From positions 1-6,719 of the forward strand of contig CAUGKJ010000047.1 of NCBI GenBank assembly GCA_959600045.1: 6,719 nucleotides of DNA. The letters run 5' to 3'. Within the stretch, counting starts at the first letter, position 1. The number at the start of each line of letters is the position of its first letter. The stretch comes from an uncultured Haemophilus sp. GTDB lineage: Bacteria > Pseudomonadota > Gammaproteobacteria > Enterobacterales > Pasteurellaceae. Below, in pieces: positions 1 to 5,752 of the stretch. Under the pieces are notes generated by a model. That model saw nothing but the letters and a program-made list of their open reading frames with translations, did no database searches and was not told where the DNA came from. The translations under genes and the position numbers were made by a program.

Positions 1-190
1 TATCGAGGCGTTATCGTTATTGGCTACTGCCTGACAACGGAGCGTATTAAACTATTTTTTCGGGTATCGGTCAACAACTAAATTCAAAAAAAGTGAAAAA
101 TTTGGTGTGTTTGAATGGTTAATAACCAAAACGTCTATAAAAAGAACGTATTTTGTAAAACTCAATAAAAAATAACCGCACTTTTTCAAA
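1..190. other. Left-edge region with no supportable gene
   Basis: Two plus-strand frames are open from the left edge. One ends at TAA 79-81, after 26 codons ending RVSVNN. The other ends at TAA 48-50, after 15 codons ending LPDNGAY. Either could be the tail of a gene outside the window. Both use codons uncommon in Haemophilus (CGA, AGG, CGG, CTA) and I recognise neither, so no CDS is called. From about 82 the DNA is very AT-rich. It contains a 13-base palindrome, TGGTTA-A-TAACCA (116-128), that could be a protein site, and an uptake signal at 175-183. In E. coli the gene after mltC is nupG; nothing here resembles it. Confidence 0.4.
175..183 (-). repeat. DNA uptake signal sequence (Hin-type USS core)
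   Basis: The plus strand reads ACCGCACTT, the complement of the Haemophilus uptake core AAGTGCGGT. It is followed by T-rich sequence, as in extended USSs. It lies just outside the mltC terminator hairpin. These repeats mark DNA for uptake by competent Pasteurellaceae. Confidence 0.9.
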
Positions 191-224
191 AAATAATGCC
201 CGAAATTTCTTTCGGGCATTATTT
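191..224. terminator. Bidirectional Rho-independent terminator after mltC
   Basis: A perfect 15-bp stem (191-205 with 210-224) encloses a four-base loop. Its core pairs GCCCGAAA with TTTCGGGC. On the minus strand the stem is followed by a run of T (the plus strand has A at 188-193), so it ends the mutY-yggX-mltC transcript 14 bases beyond the mltC stop codon. On the plus strand it is followed by TTTTTAATA, so it could also stop transcription entering from the left. Confidence 0.88.
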
Positions 225-237
225 TTAATAGCTGAAA

Positions 238-1317
238 TTATCGTCTTACACGGAATTTCTTCTGCGCCGCATCAACTTTCAACAAGTAGTTTCTTGCTTG
301 TGAAGATGGGTGTGCGGTCGTTAAAATACGATACACTTGTTCAGGATACATTTGGTTGATCTTATAGATCGCCTCATCTTTATCCTCATCGAATACACGT
401 AATACTGCACCTGCACCACTGTTGTAAGCAGAAATCATTGCAAAACGTTTAGAGGTAGGATTCGTAATACCATCTAAATATTGATTTTGCAGAATCCATA
501 AGTAAGAAACCCCCGCATCAATGTTATTTGCAGGATCATAAAGGTAACGCGCAGATGGCTGCCCCCCCTTACCTTTCATCGCAAATACATCGCGACCTGC
601 TGTGCTTGGTACCACTTGCATTAAGCCGATTGCATTCGCATAACTGATCGCATACGGGTTGAAGCTAGATTCTGTTTGCATAATACCTAAAATCAAGCTT
701 TCATCAATGCCATAGCGTTCTGCGGCTTTACGGACTAATGGAATATATTTTTGTGCACGCACCTCAACGTGGTTTGCAATCATTGAGATCACCACAAATT
801 GCACGGTGTTACCATTTTGCAGGCGGCGAGTTTGTAATTTATTTTGAATTAAATAAGTCGCAAAGTTACTTGCAATCACTTGGTTAGCAATTTGCTGACC
901 ATTGTTATCCACCACCTGTCCTAATAAGAAAGGACGCGTACTAATCGGTACATCACCAGAAGCGAATAAGTCGATGCCTTTCGCATCCGAGCCCATCAAT
1001 AAAGTATGGACAATCGCATTATGTAAGCGATTAAGATCTTGTTGAGTTTCAACAATAATCTTACCTTCATCAAAGCTTACGTGACTACGCGTATAAAAAG
1101 AGTCCGTATATTTCACGTAGTCTTTACGGCTCGCCACTAAAAGCTCATTTACCCCCCAAATACGATCGATATTATGGGAAAATTGACCTGTTAAAATATC
1201 TAAACCTTGCGTGTCTTTCGAAAACACTTCGTCATAATTAATGCCACGTCGATGGGTTGGCGAGTCGCTACAAGCATATAAAAGTGGAAGTAGCGCCAAT
1301 AATAAATACTTTTTCAT
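238..1317 (-). CDS. mltC: Membrane-bound lytic murein transglycosylase C
   Basis: This 359-residue lipoprotein has the same length as E. coli MltC. It cleaves the MurNAc-GlcNAc bond of peptidoglycan with formation of 1,6-anhydromuramic acid, acting from the inner face of the outer membrane. The N-terminus is a lipoprotein signal: MKK, a leucine-rich stretch and lipobox LLYAC with C16 as the lipidated cysteine. Residues about 20-185 match the MltC N-terminal domain. Residues about 190-350 form the lysozyme-like SLT domain, with the [13 protein letters not shown] motif (E216 is the expected catalytic acid), the GLMQVVP motif and the SAYNSGAG motif. The gene is last in the mutY-yggX-mltC operon, 9 bases after the yggX stop, and has no obvious promoter of its own. 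The ribosome binding site is weak (AAAAGATT before ATG). A G7 run (plus-strand C7 at 562-568) lies in the SLT region and the frame is intact across it. Confidence 0.97.
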   Translation of the reverse strand: MKKYLLLALLPLLYACSDSPTHRRGINYDEVFSKDTQGLDILTGQFSHNIDRIWGVNELLVASRKDYVKYTDSFYTRSHVSFDEGKIIVETQQDLNRLHNAIVHTLLMGSDAKGIDLFASGDVPISTRPFLLGQVVDNNGQQIANQVIASNFATYLIQNKLQTRRLQNGNTVQFVVISMIANHVEVRAQKYIPLVRKAAERYGIDESLILGIMQTESSFNPYAISYANAIGLMQVVPSTAGRDVFAMKGKGGQPSARYLYDPANNIDAGVSYLWILQNQYLDGITNPTSKRFAMISAYNSGAGAVLRVFDEDKDEAIYKINQMYPEQVYRILTTAHPSSQARNYLLKVDAAQKKFRVRR

Positions 1318-1326
1318 AATCTTTTG

Positions 1327-1599
1327 TTATTTAGCTGGGGGAACGTAACCTTCAATATGCACATCTTTGCCTTCAAATAAGAAATTCACCATTTCTTCTT
1401 CTAATAATTTACGATGTTCGGCATTCATCATATTGAGTTTTTTCTCGTTCACTAACATGGTTTGTTTTTTGATCCATTCACCCCATGCTTGTTTACTAAT
1501 TGAATTAAAAATACGTTTACCTAATTCACCGGGATACAGTTGAAAATCCAGTCCTTCCGCATCTTGTTTCAAATATTCGCAAAAAACGGTTCTAGCCAT
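1327..1599 (-). CDS. yggX: YggX, probable Fe(2+)-trafficking / oxidative damage protection protein
   Basis: This 90-residue protein is nearly colinear with E. coli YggX (91 residues). It has the family's conserved Cys7 near the start (RTVFCEYL), the [10 protein letters not shown] block, the [12 protein letters not shown] block and the ending VHIEGYVPP. Family knowledge: YggX is a small cytoplasmic protein that helps protect Fe-S enzymes from oxidants and has been proposed to handle ferrous iron; its exact chemistry is not settled. It overlaps the end of mutY by 8 bases (1592-1599). Its ribosome binding site (AAGGA, minus strand, about 1604-1608) lies inside mutY codons, which suggests translational coupling. 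MutY carries a [4Fe-4S] cluster, so this pairing makes functional sense, though that link is inference. Confidence 0.96.
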   Translation of the reverse strand: MARTVFCEYLKQDAEGLDFQLYPGELGKRIFNSISKQAWGEWIKKQTMLVNEKKLNMMNAEHRKLLEEEMVNFLFEGKDVHIEGYVPPAK

Positions 1600-2710
1600 A
1601 ATAATTCCTTACAAATTGCGTTAATAAATTTTTCACAGGCTGAGCTAACCCGATCTGTTCAGGTGACGTTGGATCATACCAATATTTGACCGCACTTAAT
1701 AGACCAGATCGAGATTCTTTTCCTTTTTCTGGCAATTTTTTCCAATCTGAACGATCGCTCTCTTCAGATTTTCGATCAACTTCAACATAAATGGGATGAA
1801 TGTCTAAGTGAAAATGACTAAACGTATGACGGAAAGTTACCCATTCTTGATACTCGGTAATCCCTTGTTCTTTCAGATAATTCAGCAATGTTTGTTTATC
1901 ATCAAACTGAGGAAAACAATACAATCCGCCCCATAAACCTTTGCTTTCGCGCTGTTCTAGCCAGACTTTCCCTTGATAAGATAAAATCAAAAAATAGCTT
2001 TGTTTTTCCGGCAAGGATTTTTTCGGTTTCTTTCCAGGAAATTCTGTCCACTTTTCGAGTTTATTGGCCAAACAATCGTTACTTAAAGGACACAAATCGC
2101 ATTTAGGTTTTGTTCGAGTACAAATCGCCGAGCCGATATCCATCATCGCTTGATTAAATTCCGCCACTCTCGTTGTTGGTGTAACCTGTTCACTCAACTG
2201 CCATAATTGATTTTCGACTTTTTTCTCGCCAGGCCAACCTTCAACTGCAAAATAACGAGAAAGGACGCGTTTTACATTGCCGTCTAAAATCGGGTAAGGC
2301 TGATTTTGCACCGAAGATAAAATTGCGCCAGCCGTTGATCGCCCTACGCCTGTTAATGCCCAAACCTGTTCAAATTGCGTAGGAAATTCGCCTTGATATT
2401 CATCTCTGATGGTTTGAGCGGCTTTATGCAAATTTCTCGCACGTGCGTAATAACCTAGTCCCGTCCATAAATGCAATACTTCATCTTGCGACGCATTAGC
2501 AAGTGCGGTCACATTAGGAAAGGTTTTAATAAATCGCTCAAAATAAGGGATGACTGTGGAAACTTGAGTTTGTTGTAACATCACTTCGGAAAGCCAAACA
2601 CCATAAAGGGTTTTATTTTGTTGCCAAGGCAAATTTTTACGCCCAAACTTTTCATACCATTGTAAAACAGAATGGGCAAAAGGGGCATTCACAGAGGATT
2701 GGGCTAACAT
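1592..2710 (-). CDS. mutY: A/G-specific adenine glycosylase MutY
   Basis: This 372-residue DNA repair enzyme removes adenine mispaired with 8-oxoguanine or guanine. E42 in [11 protein letters not shown] corresponds to the catalytic glutamate (E37 in E. coli). The helix-hairpin-helix is [13 protein letters not shown] at 119-131, and D143 in LDGNVKR is the conserved catalytic aspartate. The [4Fe-4S] ligands are C197, C204, C207 and C213, with the classic C-X6-C-X2-C-X5-C spacing. Residues from about 235 form the Nudix-like domain that recognises 8-oxoG, with [17 protein letters not shown] as a landmark. It is about 20 residues longer than E. coli MutY, with a slightly longer N-terminus. The ATG follows AGGAAA (minus strand) at good spacing. 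It is first in the operon, and two uptake signals lie inside the gene (1689-1697, 2501-2509) with one just upstream. Confidence 0.98.
   Translation of the reverse strand: MLAQSSVNAPFAHSVLQWYEKFGRKNLPWQQNKTLYGVWLSEVMLQQTQVSTVIPYFERFIKTFPNVTALANASQDEVLHLWTGLGYYARARNLHKAAQTIRDEYQGEFPTQFEQVWALTGVGRSTAGAILSSVQNQPYPILDGNVKRVLSRYFAVEGWPGEKKVENQLWQLSEQVTPTTRVAEFNQAMMDIGSAICTRTKPKCDLCPLSNDCLANKLEKWTEFPGKKPKKSLPEKQSYFLILSYQGKVWLEQRESKGLWGGLYCFPQFDDKQTLLNYLKEQGITEYQEWVTFRHTFSHFHLDIHPIYVEVDRKSEESDRSDWKKLPEKGKESRSGLLSAVKYWYDPTSPEQIGLAQPVKNLLTQFVRNYYG
1689..1697 (-). repeat. DNA uptake signal sequence inside mutY
   Basis: The plus strand reads ACCGCACTT, an exact complement of the AAGTGCGGT core. On the coding strand of mutY it reads AAGTGCGGTC, so it is carried in sense orientation near the 3' end of the gene. 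Confidence 0.9.
2501..2509 (+). repeat. DNA uptake signal sequence inside mutY
   Basis: An exact AAGTGCGGT core on the plus strand, followed by C. It lies antisense within the 5' third of mutY, in codons for the TALANA region just after FPNV. Confidence 0.9.
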
Positions 2711-2720
2711 AACTTTCCTA

Positions 2721-2729
2721 AAGTGCGGT
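2721..2729 (+). repeat. DNA uptake signal sequence in the mutY leader
   Basis: An exact AAGTGCGGT core followed by CAAAA, matching the extended plus-strand form. It lies directly upstream of the mutY ribosome binding site. If the promoter at 2755-2785 is right, this signal is transcribed in the mutY 5' UTR. Confidence 0.9.
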
Positions 2730-2754
2730 CAAAATAAGCAAAAATTTTGTGATG

Positions 2755-2785
2755 ATTCTATCACTAAAGCACACCTCTTGATCAA
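2755..2785 (-). promoter_or_regulatory. Predicted sigma-70 promoter for mutY-yggX-mltC
   Basis: Reading the minus strand, the -35 is TTGATC (2785-2780) and the -10 is TAGAAT (2760-2755). The -10 is preceded by TGA, giving an extended -10 (TGATAGAAT). The 19-bp spacer is long, which an extended -10 may offset. Transcription would start near 2748, leaving a leader of about 37 bases. The -35 is one half of the palindrome TTGATCAA also used by the rpmE promoter. Confidence 0.55.
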
Positions 2786-2805
2786 TTTGATTTTTTCAGT
2801 ATAAT
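2778..2805 (+). promoter_or_regulatory. Predicted sigma-70 promoter for rpmE
   Basis: The -35 is TTGATC (2778-2783), the spacer is 16 bp, and the -10 is a perfect TATAAT (2800-2805). Transcription would start near 2812, giving an rpmE leader of about 90 bases. A strong promoter fits a ribosomal protein gene. The -35 overlaps that of the divergent mutY promoter. Confidence 0.75.
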
Positions 2806-2811
2806 TCGCAG

Positions 2812-2902
2812 TCTATTTGGTGCCGGATTGTCGGCGATTATTAACTCACGCGGTGTAAGTGGAAAGCATTTATAGCGGCGTGGCTTCAATTTGAGGTTTT
2901 CT
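2812..2902 (+). promoter_or_regulatory. Structured rpmE 5' leader, candidate bL31 autoregulatory RNA
   Basis: Short helices can be drawn by eye. One is UGCCG/CGGCG (2821-2825 with 2832-2836, one G-U pair). Another is a CAC/GUG stem around 2847-2854. A third, CUUC-AAUUU-GAGG (2884-2896), would bury the GAGG ribosome binding site of rpmE. It is known that E. coli rpmE is autogenously repressed through its 5' UTR and that L31 leader motifs have been described in gammaproteobacteria. That this leader works the same way is inference; the helices are short and were not energy-checked. Confidence 0.45.
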
Positions 2903-3115
2903 ATGAAACAAGGTATTCATCCAGAATATAAAGAGATCACTGCAACTTGTTCTTGCGGTAACGTGATCAAAACTCGTTCAACTTTAGGCAAAGATATCAA
3001 CCTTGATGTGTGCGGTAGCTGCCACCCATTCTACACTGGTAAACAACGTGTTGTTGATACTGGTGGTCGTGTTGAACGCTTTAACAGCCGTTTCAAAATC
3101 CCAGGTACAAAATAA
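2903..3115 (+). CDS. rpmE: 50S ribosomal protein bL31, zinc-binding (C+) form
   Basis: This 70-residue protein is very close to E. coli L31. It sits at the central protuberance of the large subunit and contributes to a bridge with the small subunit. The four cysteines of the zinc-binding form are present: C16 and C18 in CSCGN, and C37 and C40 in CGSC. The ending [12 protein letters not shown] is typical. I start at the ATG at 2903 because the family begins MKxxIHP at this methionine and TGAGG (2892-2896) is a ribosome binding site six bases before it. An in-frame TTG at 2891 would add four residues but would fall on that site. The gene stands alone with its own promoter and terminator. The zinc form suggests that a zinc-free paralog, if the genome has one, would be elsewhere. 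Confidence 0.97.
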   Translation: MKQGIHPEYKEITATCSCGNVIKTRSTLGKDINLDVCGSCHPFYTGKQRVVDTGGRVERFNSRFKIPGTK

Positions 3116-3132
3116 TTTGAATCTGTGTGAAG

Positions 3133-3156
3133 AACCCTGCCTATGCAGGGTTTTTT
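3133..3156 (+). terminator. Rho-independent terminator of rpmE
   Basis: An 8-bp perfect stem, AACCCTGC (3133-3140) with GCAGGGTT (3145-3152), has a CTAT loop and is followed by a T run through 3156. It begins 18 bases after the rpmE stop. Confidence 0.93.
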
Positions 3157-3194
3157 ATTATCTGAAATTCACCATTTTCAAAATTCAATCAATA

Positions 3195-3226
3195 AAAAAG
3201 TGCGGTCAAAATCGACCGCACTTTTT
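3195..3226. terminator. Inverted uptake-signal pair acting as a bidirectional terminator
   Basis: Two complete USS cores face each other: AAGTGCGGT at 3198-3206 and ACCGCACTT at 3215-3223. With flanks they form a perfect 13-bp stem (3195-3207 with 3214-3226) and a six-base loop. Runs of A on the left and T on the right make it a terminator in both directions. It lies 22 bases past the fepA stop and is the only terminator visible for that gene; for rpmE it is a second stop. Paired USSs used as terminators are known in Haemophilus. Confidence 0.88.
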
Positions 3227-3247
3227 CTATCATTTCTAAATACTCAA

Positions 3248-5503
3248 TTAAAATGAATATTTAACTGTTGCATAATAAGCACGACCAGGTTCGTTATAAG
3301 TATGAGCATTGTAATTTGTACTGCTTGATGAACGATAAATGCGTTTATCAAATAAGTTACTTACGCCAACACGAATGCTGATTGTATCTTTCCAATTATA
3401 ACCTGCACTTAATCCCCAAACTGCATAGCTACCGATATCTTCTGAGTTAGCTAGCTGATTAATATTTTTGCCGTTACCATTTTCCATACGGTTTTCCGGA
3501 TTTTTACGGGATTTTTGTTTACCGTATTGCGTATAAGTCAACATTGCATCCAAGCTATCTGTAATTTGATAACTTAAGCTTGAGTTCAAGGTATATTTTG
3601 GCACGATAGAAAGCGGGTTACCTGTATCTTTATTTTTGGTTTTATGCATATAAGTGAAGTTATTCACCCAGTTTAATTTATCTTGGATTAATGGTAATGT
3701 CAGATTACCTTCAAAACCTTCAATCACTGCGCGGTTTGCATTACCCCATTTATACACATAGTTACCTAAGTTAGTTAAACCAATAAATTCACCATCAGAC
3801 ACGATTTTGTTACGATAGTCATTACGGAAGTAAGCCACAGAAGCAAGAAGCCCGTCTTTATCATATTCAATTCCGATTTCTTTATTCCAGCTGGTTTCTG
3901 GTTTAATGTCGCTATTACCTTGGAAATAACAAGTTTTATTATTTGGTACATTCGTTGGACAACCTTGACCTAAAGTAAACAACAAGTAATTCGGGTTAGT
4001 TTGATAAAGATTCGGTGCTTTATAAGCTCTTGCTATCCCACCTTTAATTCTCCAATCATCGTTGAGGCTTTGTAAGAAGTTTAATCCGCCACTTAGATTA
4101 GAACCAGAATAGGTGTTGTAATCATAACGCAAAGATGGCGTTAAGATGGTAGATTGGGTTGCTGAAATATTATCTTCAACAAATACTGCCCATTCAGTTT
4201 GACTGCTATGACCACCTCGTACGTTTGAGATGCCGGTTGGTAGGCGTTCTTTCAAATCATAAAGCACCTTCCCTGTATTCTTGTCTCGTCGTCCACCAAG
4301 TAACTGTGTCATAGAAGCGTCATCATCTAAACTGCTGTGTGCCCCCTCAAAACCAACTGTCAGCATATGATCTACACCCAAGGTAAATGGGATATAGAAT
4401 TCTGAACTAAAACGCGTATTTTTAAGAATAGAATCGCTAAAAGCTGACGTGCTAGAATAACTACCTTCTGGACCACCCGCTAAATATTCTGGTAAACGGC
4501 TGTTTTTAGTTTTATCAAAAGTAATATAAGTTTTATTGTCAAAATGATCGAATTTACCTTCATAGGTTAAAGCATAGTTCTGACGATATAAACGAGCAGT
4601 TTCAGCTTTACTTCCTGCCAACGTTTTGGTTTCAGGATAGTTTTTATTATTGTAAAGCCCTGCTGAGCTATTTTGTGTATCACCATTATAAATATTACCT
4701 TGACGGCTAAAACCAGAATCCAAGGTTAATTTATTTTTCTCATTGATATTCCACACTAAACGGCCATTAATATCTTTATTACGAACCCCTTCACGACCAG
4801 CAATGGCAGGATCGCCATTAATACCGACTTCATCTGCTTGTGTTTTGTTCCAGTTACCATATAAACGGAATTGCAATACGTCTTTAATTAACGCACCACT
4901 TAGATTAAAACCAACGCGATTTGTTGCGCCTTCATCGCTGTCTTCTGGTTGATTGGTGTAATAGCTTAAGCTACCGTGTAAATCATTGGTAACAGGTTTA
5001 GTGATAATATTCACCACCCCACCCATTGCACCTGAACCATAACGTGCTGCTGAAGGACCACGTAATACTTCAATTTTTTCAATCGCTTCAACCGGCACCC
5101 AGTTGCTGTCGCCACGAGAATTACGTTCACCACGCACACCATAACGTTCTGCATTACGAGAGGTGACTGGTTTACCATCCACTAAAATCAATGTATTTTC
5201 TGGTCCCATGCCACGAATATCAATTTGACGTTTATTTCCACGTTGTCCTGTGGATGAGTTACCCGTTAAATTAACACCTGGCATAGTGCGTAATACTTCA
5301 GAAATATCATTTGTCGCTGGGCGTTTCTCTAAATCTTTTGCAGTCACAAGAGAAGAACCAAGTGATTGTTTTACCTGATTTTCTGCTGTAACTTTAATTT
5401 CCTCAAGTTTCTCTTCGCCATAAGAATAGCTTGAAAAAAGCGCGATGGTTAACGTGCTTAATGCGAAGAATGATGTTGTTTTTAAATGATTGGTTTTATA
5501 CAT
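3248..5503 (-). CDS. fepA: FepA-type TonB-dependent outer membrane receptor for ferric enterobactin / catecholate siderophores
   Basis: This 751-residue precursor compares with 746 for E. coli FepA. It would bind ferric catecholate siderophore outside the cell and import it across the outer membrane using TonB-ExbBD energy. Residues 1-29 are a signal peptide (cleavage likely SYG|EE). A TonB-box-like LEEIKVTA lies at 33-40 and the plug domain at about 47-170. The plug contains blocks nearly identical to FepA, such as RTMPGVNLTGNS, QIDIRGMGPENTLILVDGK and IEVLRGPSAARYGSGAMGG. The barrel follows and ends in phenylalanine (VKYSF), the usual outer-membrane assembly signal. C515 and C525 lie before a QGN-DIKPET stretch, as in the FepA loop disulfide. 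I start at 5503 because GGGGAG lies six bases upstream; the in-frame ATG at 5521 precedes that site. No periplasmic or ABC siderophore genes are adjacent. The exact ligand (enterobactin, its breakdown products or another catechol) cannot be read from sequence. Confidence 0.93.
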   Translation of the reverse strand: MYKTNHLKTTSFFALSTLTIALFSSYSYGEEKLEEIKVTAENQVKQSLGSSLVTAKDLEKRPATNDISEVLRTMPGVNLTGNSSTGQRGNKRQIDIRGMGPENTLILVDGKPVTSRNAERYGVRGERNSRGDSNWVPVEAIEKIEVLRGPSAARYGSGAMGGVVNIITKPVTNDLHGSLSYYTNQPEDSDEGATNRVGFNLSGALIKDVLQFRLYGNWNKTQADEVGINGDPAIAGREGVRNKDINGRLVWNINEKNKLTLDSGFSRQGNIYNGDTQNSSAGLYNNKNYPETKTLAGSKAETARLYRQNYALTYEGKFDHFDNKTYITFDKTKNSRLPEYLAGGPEGSYSSTSAFSDSILKNTRFSSEFYIPFTLGVDHMLTVGFEGAHSSLDDDASMTQLLGGRRDKNTGKVLYDLKERLPTGISNVRGGHSSQTEWAVFVEDNISATQSTILTPSLRYDYNTYSGSNLSGGLNFLQSLNDDWRIKGGIARAYKAPNLYQTNPNYLLFTLGQGCPTNVPNNKTCYFQGNSDIKPETSWNKEIGIEYDKDGLLASVAYFRNDYRNKIVSDGEFIGLTNLGNYVYKWGNANRAVIEGFEGNLTLPLIQDKLNWVNNFTYMHKTKNKDTGNPLSIVPKYTLNSSLSYQITDSLDAMLTYTQYGKQKSRKNPENRMENGNGKNINQLANSEDIGSYAVWGLSAGYNWKDTISIRVGVSNLFDKRIYRSSSSTNYNAHTYNEPGRAYYATVKYSF

Positions 5504-5514
5504 TGAATGCTCCC

Positions 5515-5541
5515 CAGGCATATGTGAAATAAAAATGCCTG
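5515..5541 (-). promoter_or_regulatory. Inverted repeat in the fepA leader next to the ribosome binding site
   Basis: CAGGCAT (5515-5521) and ATGCCTG (5535-5541) are perfect 7-base complements 13 bases apart. In the fepA transcript one arm would lie at or very near the 5' end (predicted start about 5536-5540), and the other runs into the GGGGAG ribosome binding site. It may be a 5'-terminal stem-loop affecting mRNA stability or ribosome access, a DNA operator, or chance. Confidence 0.4.
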
Positions 5542-5544
5542 AGA

Positions 5545-5573
5545 ATTCTAGTACAATATCATTTTAGTGTAAA
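5545..5573 (-). promoter_or_regulatory. Predicted sigma-70 promoter for fepA
   Basis: Reading the minus strand, TTTACA (5573-5568) is the -35 and TAGAAT (5550-5545) the -10, separated by exactly 17 bp. Transcription would start near 5538, about 35 bases before the ATG. A Fur-box match abuts the -35 on its upstream side. Confidence 0.65.
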
Positions 5574-5588
5574 TGAAAATTCTTATCA
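5574..5588. promoter_or_regulatory. Putative Fur box controlling fepA
   Basis: TGAAAATTCTTATCA matches the 7-1-7 Fur consensus TGATAAT-N-ATTATCA at 12 of 14 defined positions. It lies directly against the fepA -35, where iron-bound Fur could block RNA polymerase. Siderophore receptors are classic Fur targets, so repression in iron-rich conditions is the expected behaviour. Confidence 0.65.
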
Positions 5589-5634
5589 CTGTTATTAAAA
5601 TCAAACTAAAACAAATAAAATGCCTAGATTTTTG

Positions 5635-5643
5635 ACCGCACTT
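5635..5643 (-). repeat. DNA uptake signal sequence between fepA and yhhQ
   Basis: The plus strand reads ACCGCACTT, preceded by TTTTTG, which matches the complemented extended motif. It lies in the divergent intergenic region, just upstream of the predicted yhhQ -35. Confidence 0.9.
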
Positions 5644-5645
5644 TC

Positions 5646-5673
5646 TTGCAATCCCAATAAATTCTAGTATTAT
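5646..5673 (+). promoter_or_regulatory. Predicted sigma-70 promoter for yhhQ
   Basis: TTGCAA (5646-5651) and TATTAT (5668-5673) are separated by 16 bp. Transcription would begin near 5680, so the leader would contain a small CGCC-AATTT-GGCG hairpin (5682-5694) followed by the preQ1 aptamer. Confidence 0.55.
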
Positions 5674-5709
5674 TCACGGCTCGCCAATTTGGCGGATTTA
5701 TTTCTCATT

Positions 5710-5745
5710 TCGGGTTCCCTACCCCCGATTAACCAACTAAAAAGG
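5710..5745 (+). promoter_or_regulatory. preQ1-I riboswitch controlling yhhQ
   Basis: The class I preQ1 aptamer pattern is present. Stem P1 is UCGGG (5710-5714) with CCCGA (5724-5728). The loop between them, UUCCCUACC, resembles the family's UUC...CUAC loop. The A-rich tail AACUAAAAAGG (5735-5745) matches the family's 3' consensus. The CCU of the loop can pair with the AGG that ends the tail, forming the pseudoknot. That AGG is also the yhhQ ribosome binding site, seven bases before the ATG, so bound preQ1 should hide it and shut off translation. preQ1 riboswitches upstream of COG1738 (YhhQ) genes are well known, including in Haemophilus. No intrinsic terminator is visible, which supports translational control. 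Confidence 0.9.
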
Positions 5746-5752
5746 TCTTAAA

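Noticed and set aside
310..320. Possible extra uptake signal (GTGTGCGGTCG) in mltC
   Set aside because: It differs from AAGTGCGGT at the first two core positions, so it is not counted.
1888..2106. Plus-strand open frame antisense to mutY
   Set aside because: It has no ribosome binding site or protein-like composition and lies opposite conserved MutY codons.
2891..2902. In-frame TTG start adding four residues to bL31
   Set aside because: The TTG overlaps the TTGAGG ribosome binding site, and the family begins at the ATG at 2903 (MKQGIHP).
3003..3239. Plus-strand open frame of 78 codons
   Set aside because: It is out of frame inside rpmE, then runs through the rpmE terminator and the USS hairpin; it resembles no protein family.
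4743..4952. Plus-strand open frame antisense to fepA
   Set aside because: It lies opposite the conserved receptor barrel sequence and has no supporting start signals.
5504..5521. Upstream ATG adding MPGEHS to FepA
   Set aside because: The strong GGGGAG ribosome binding site lies between this ATG and the one at 5503, and the signal peptide is canonical from the latter.
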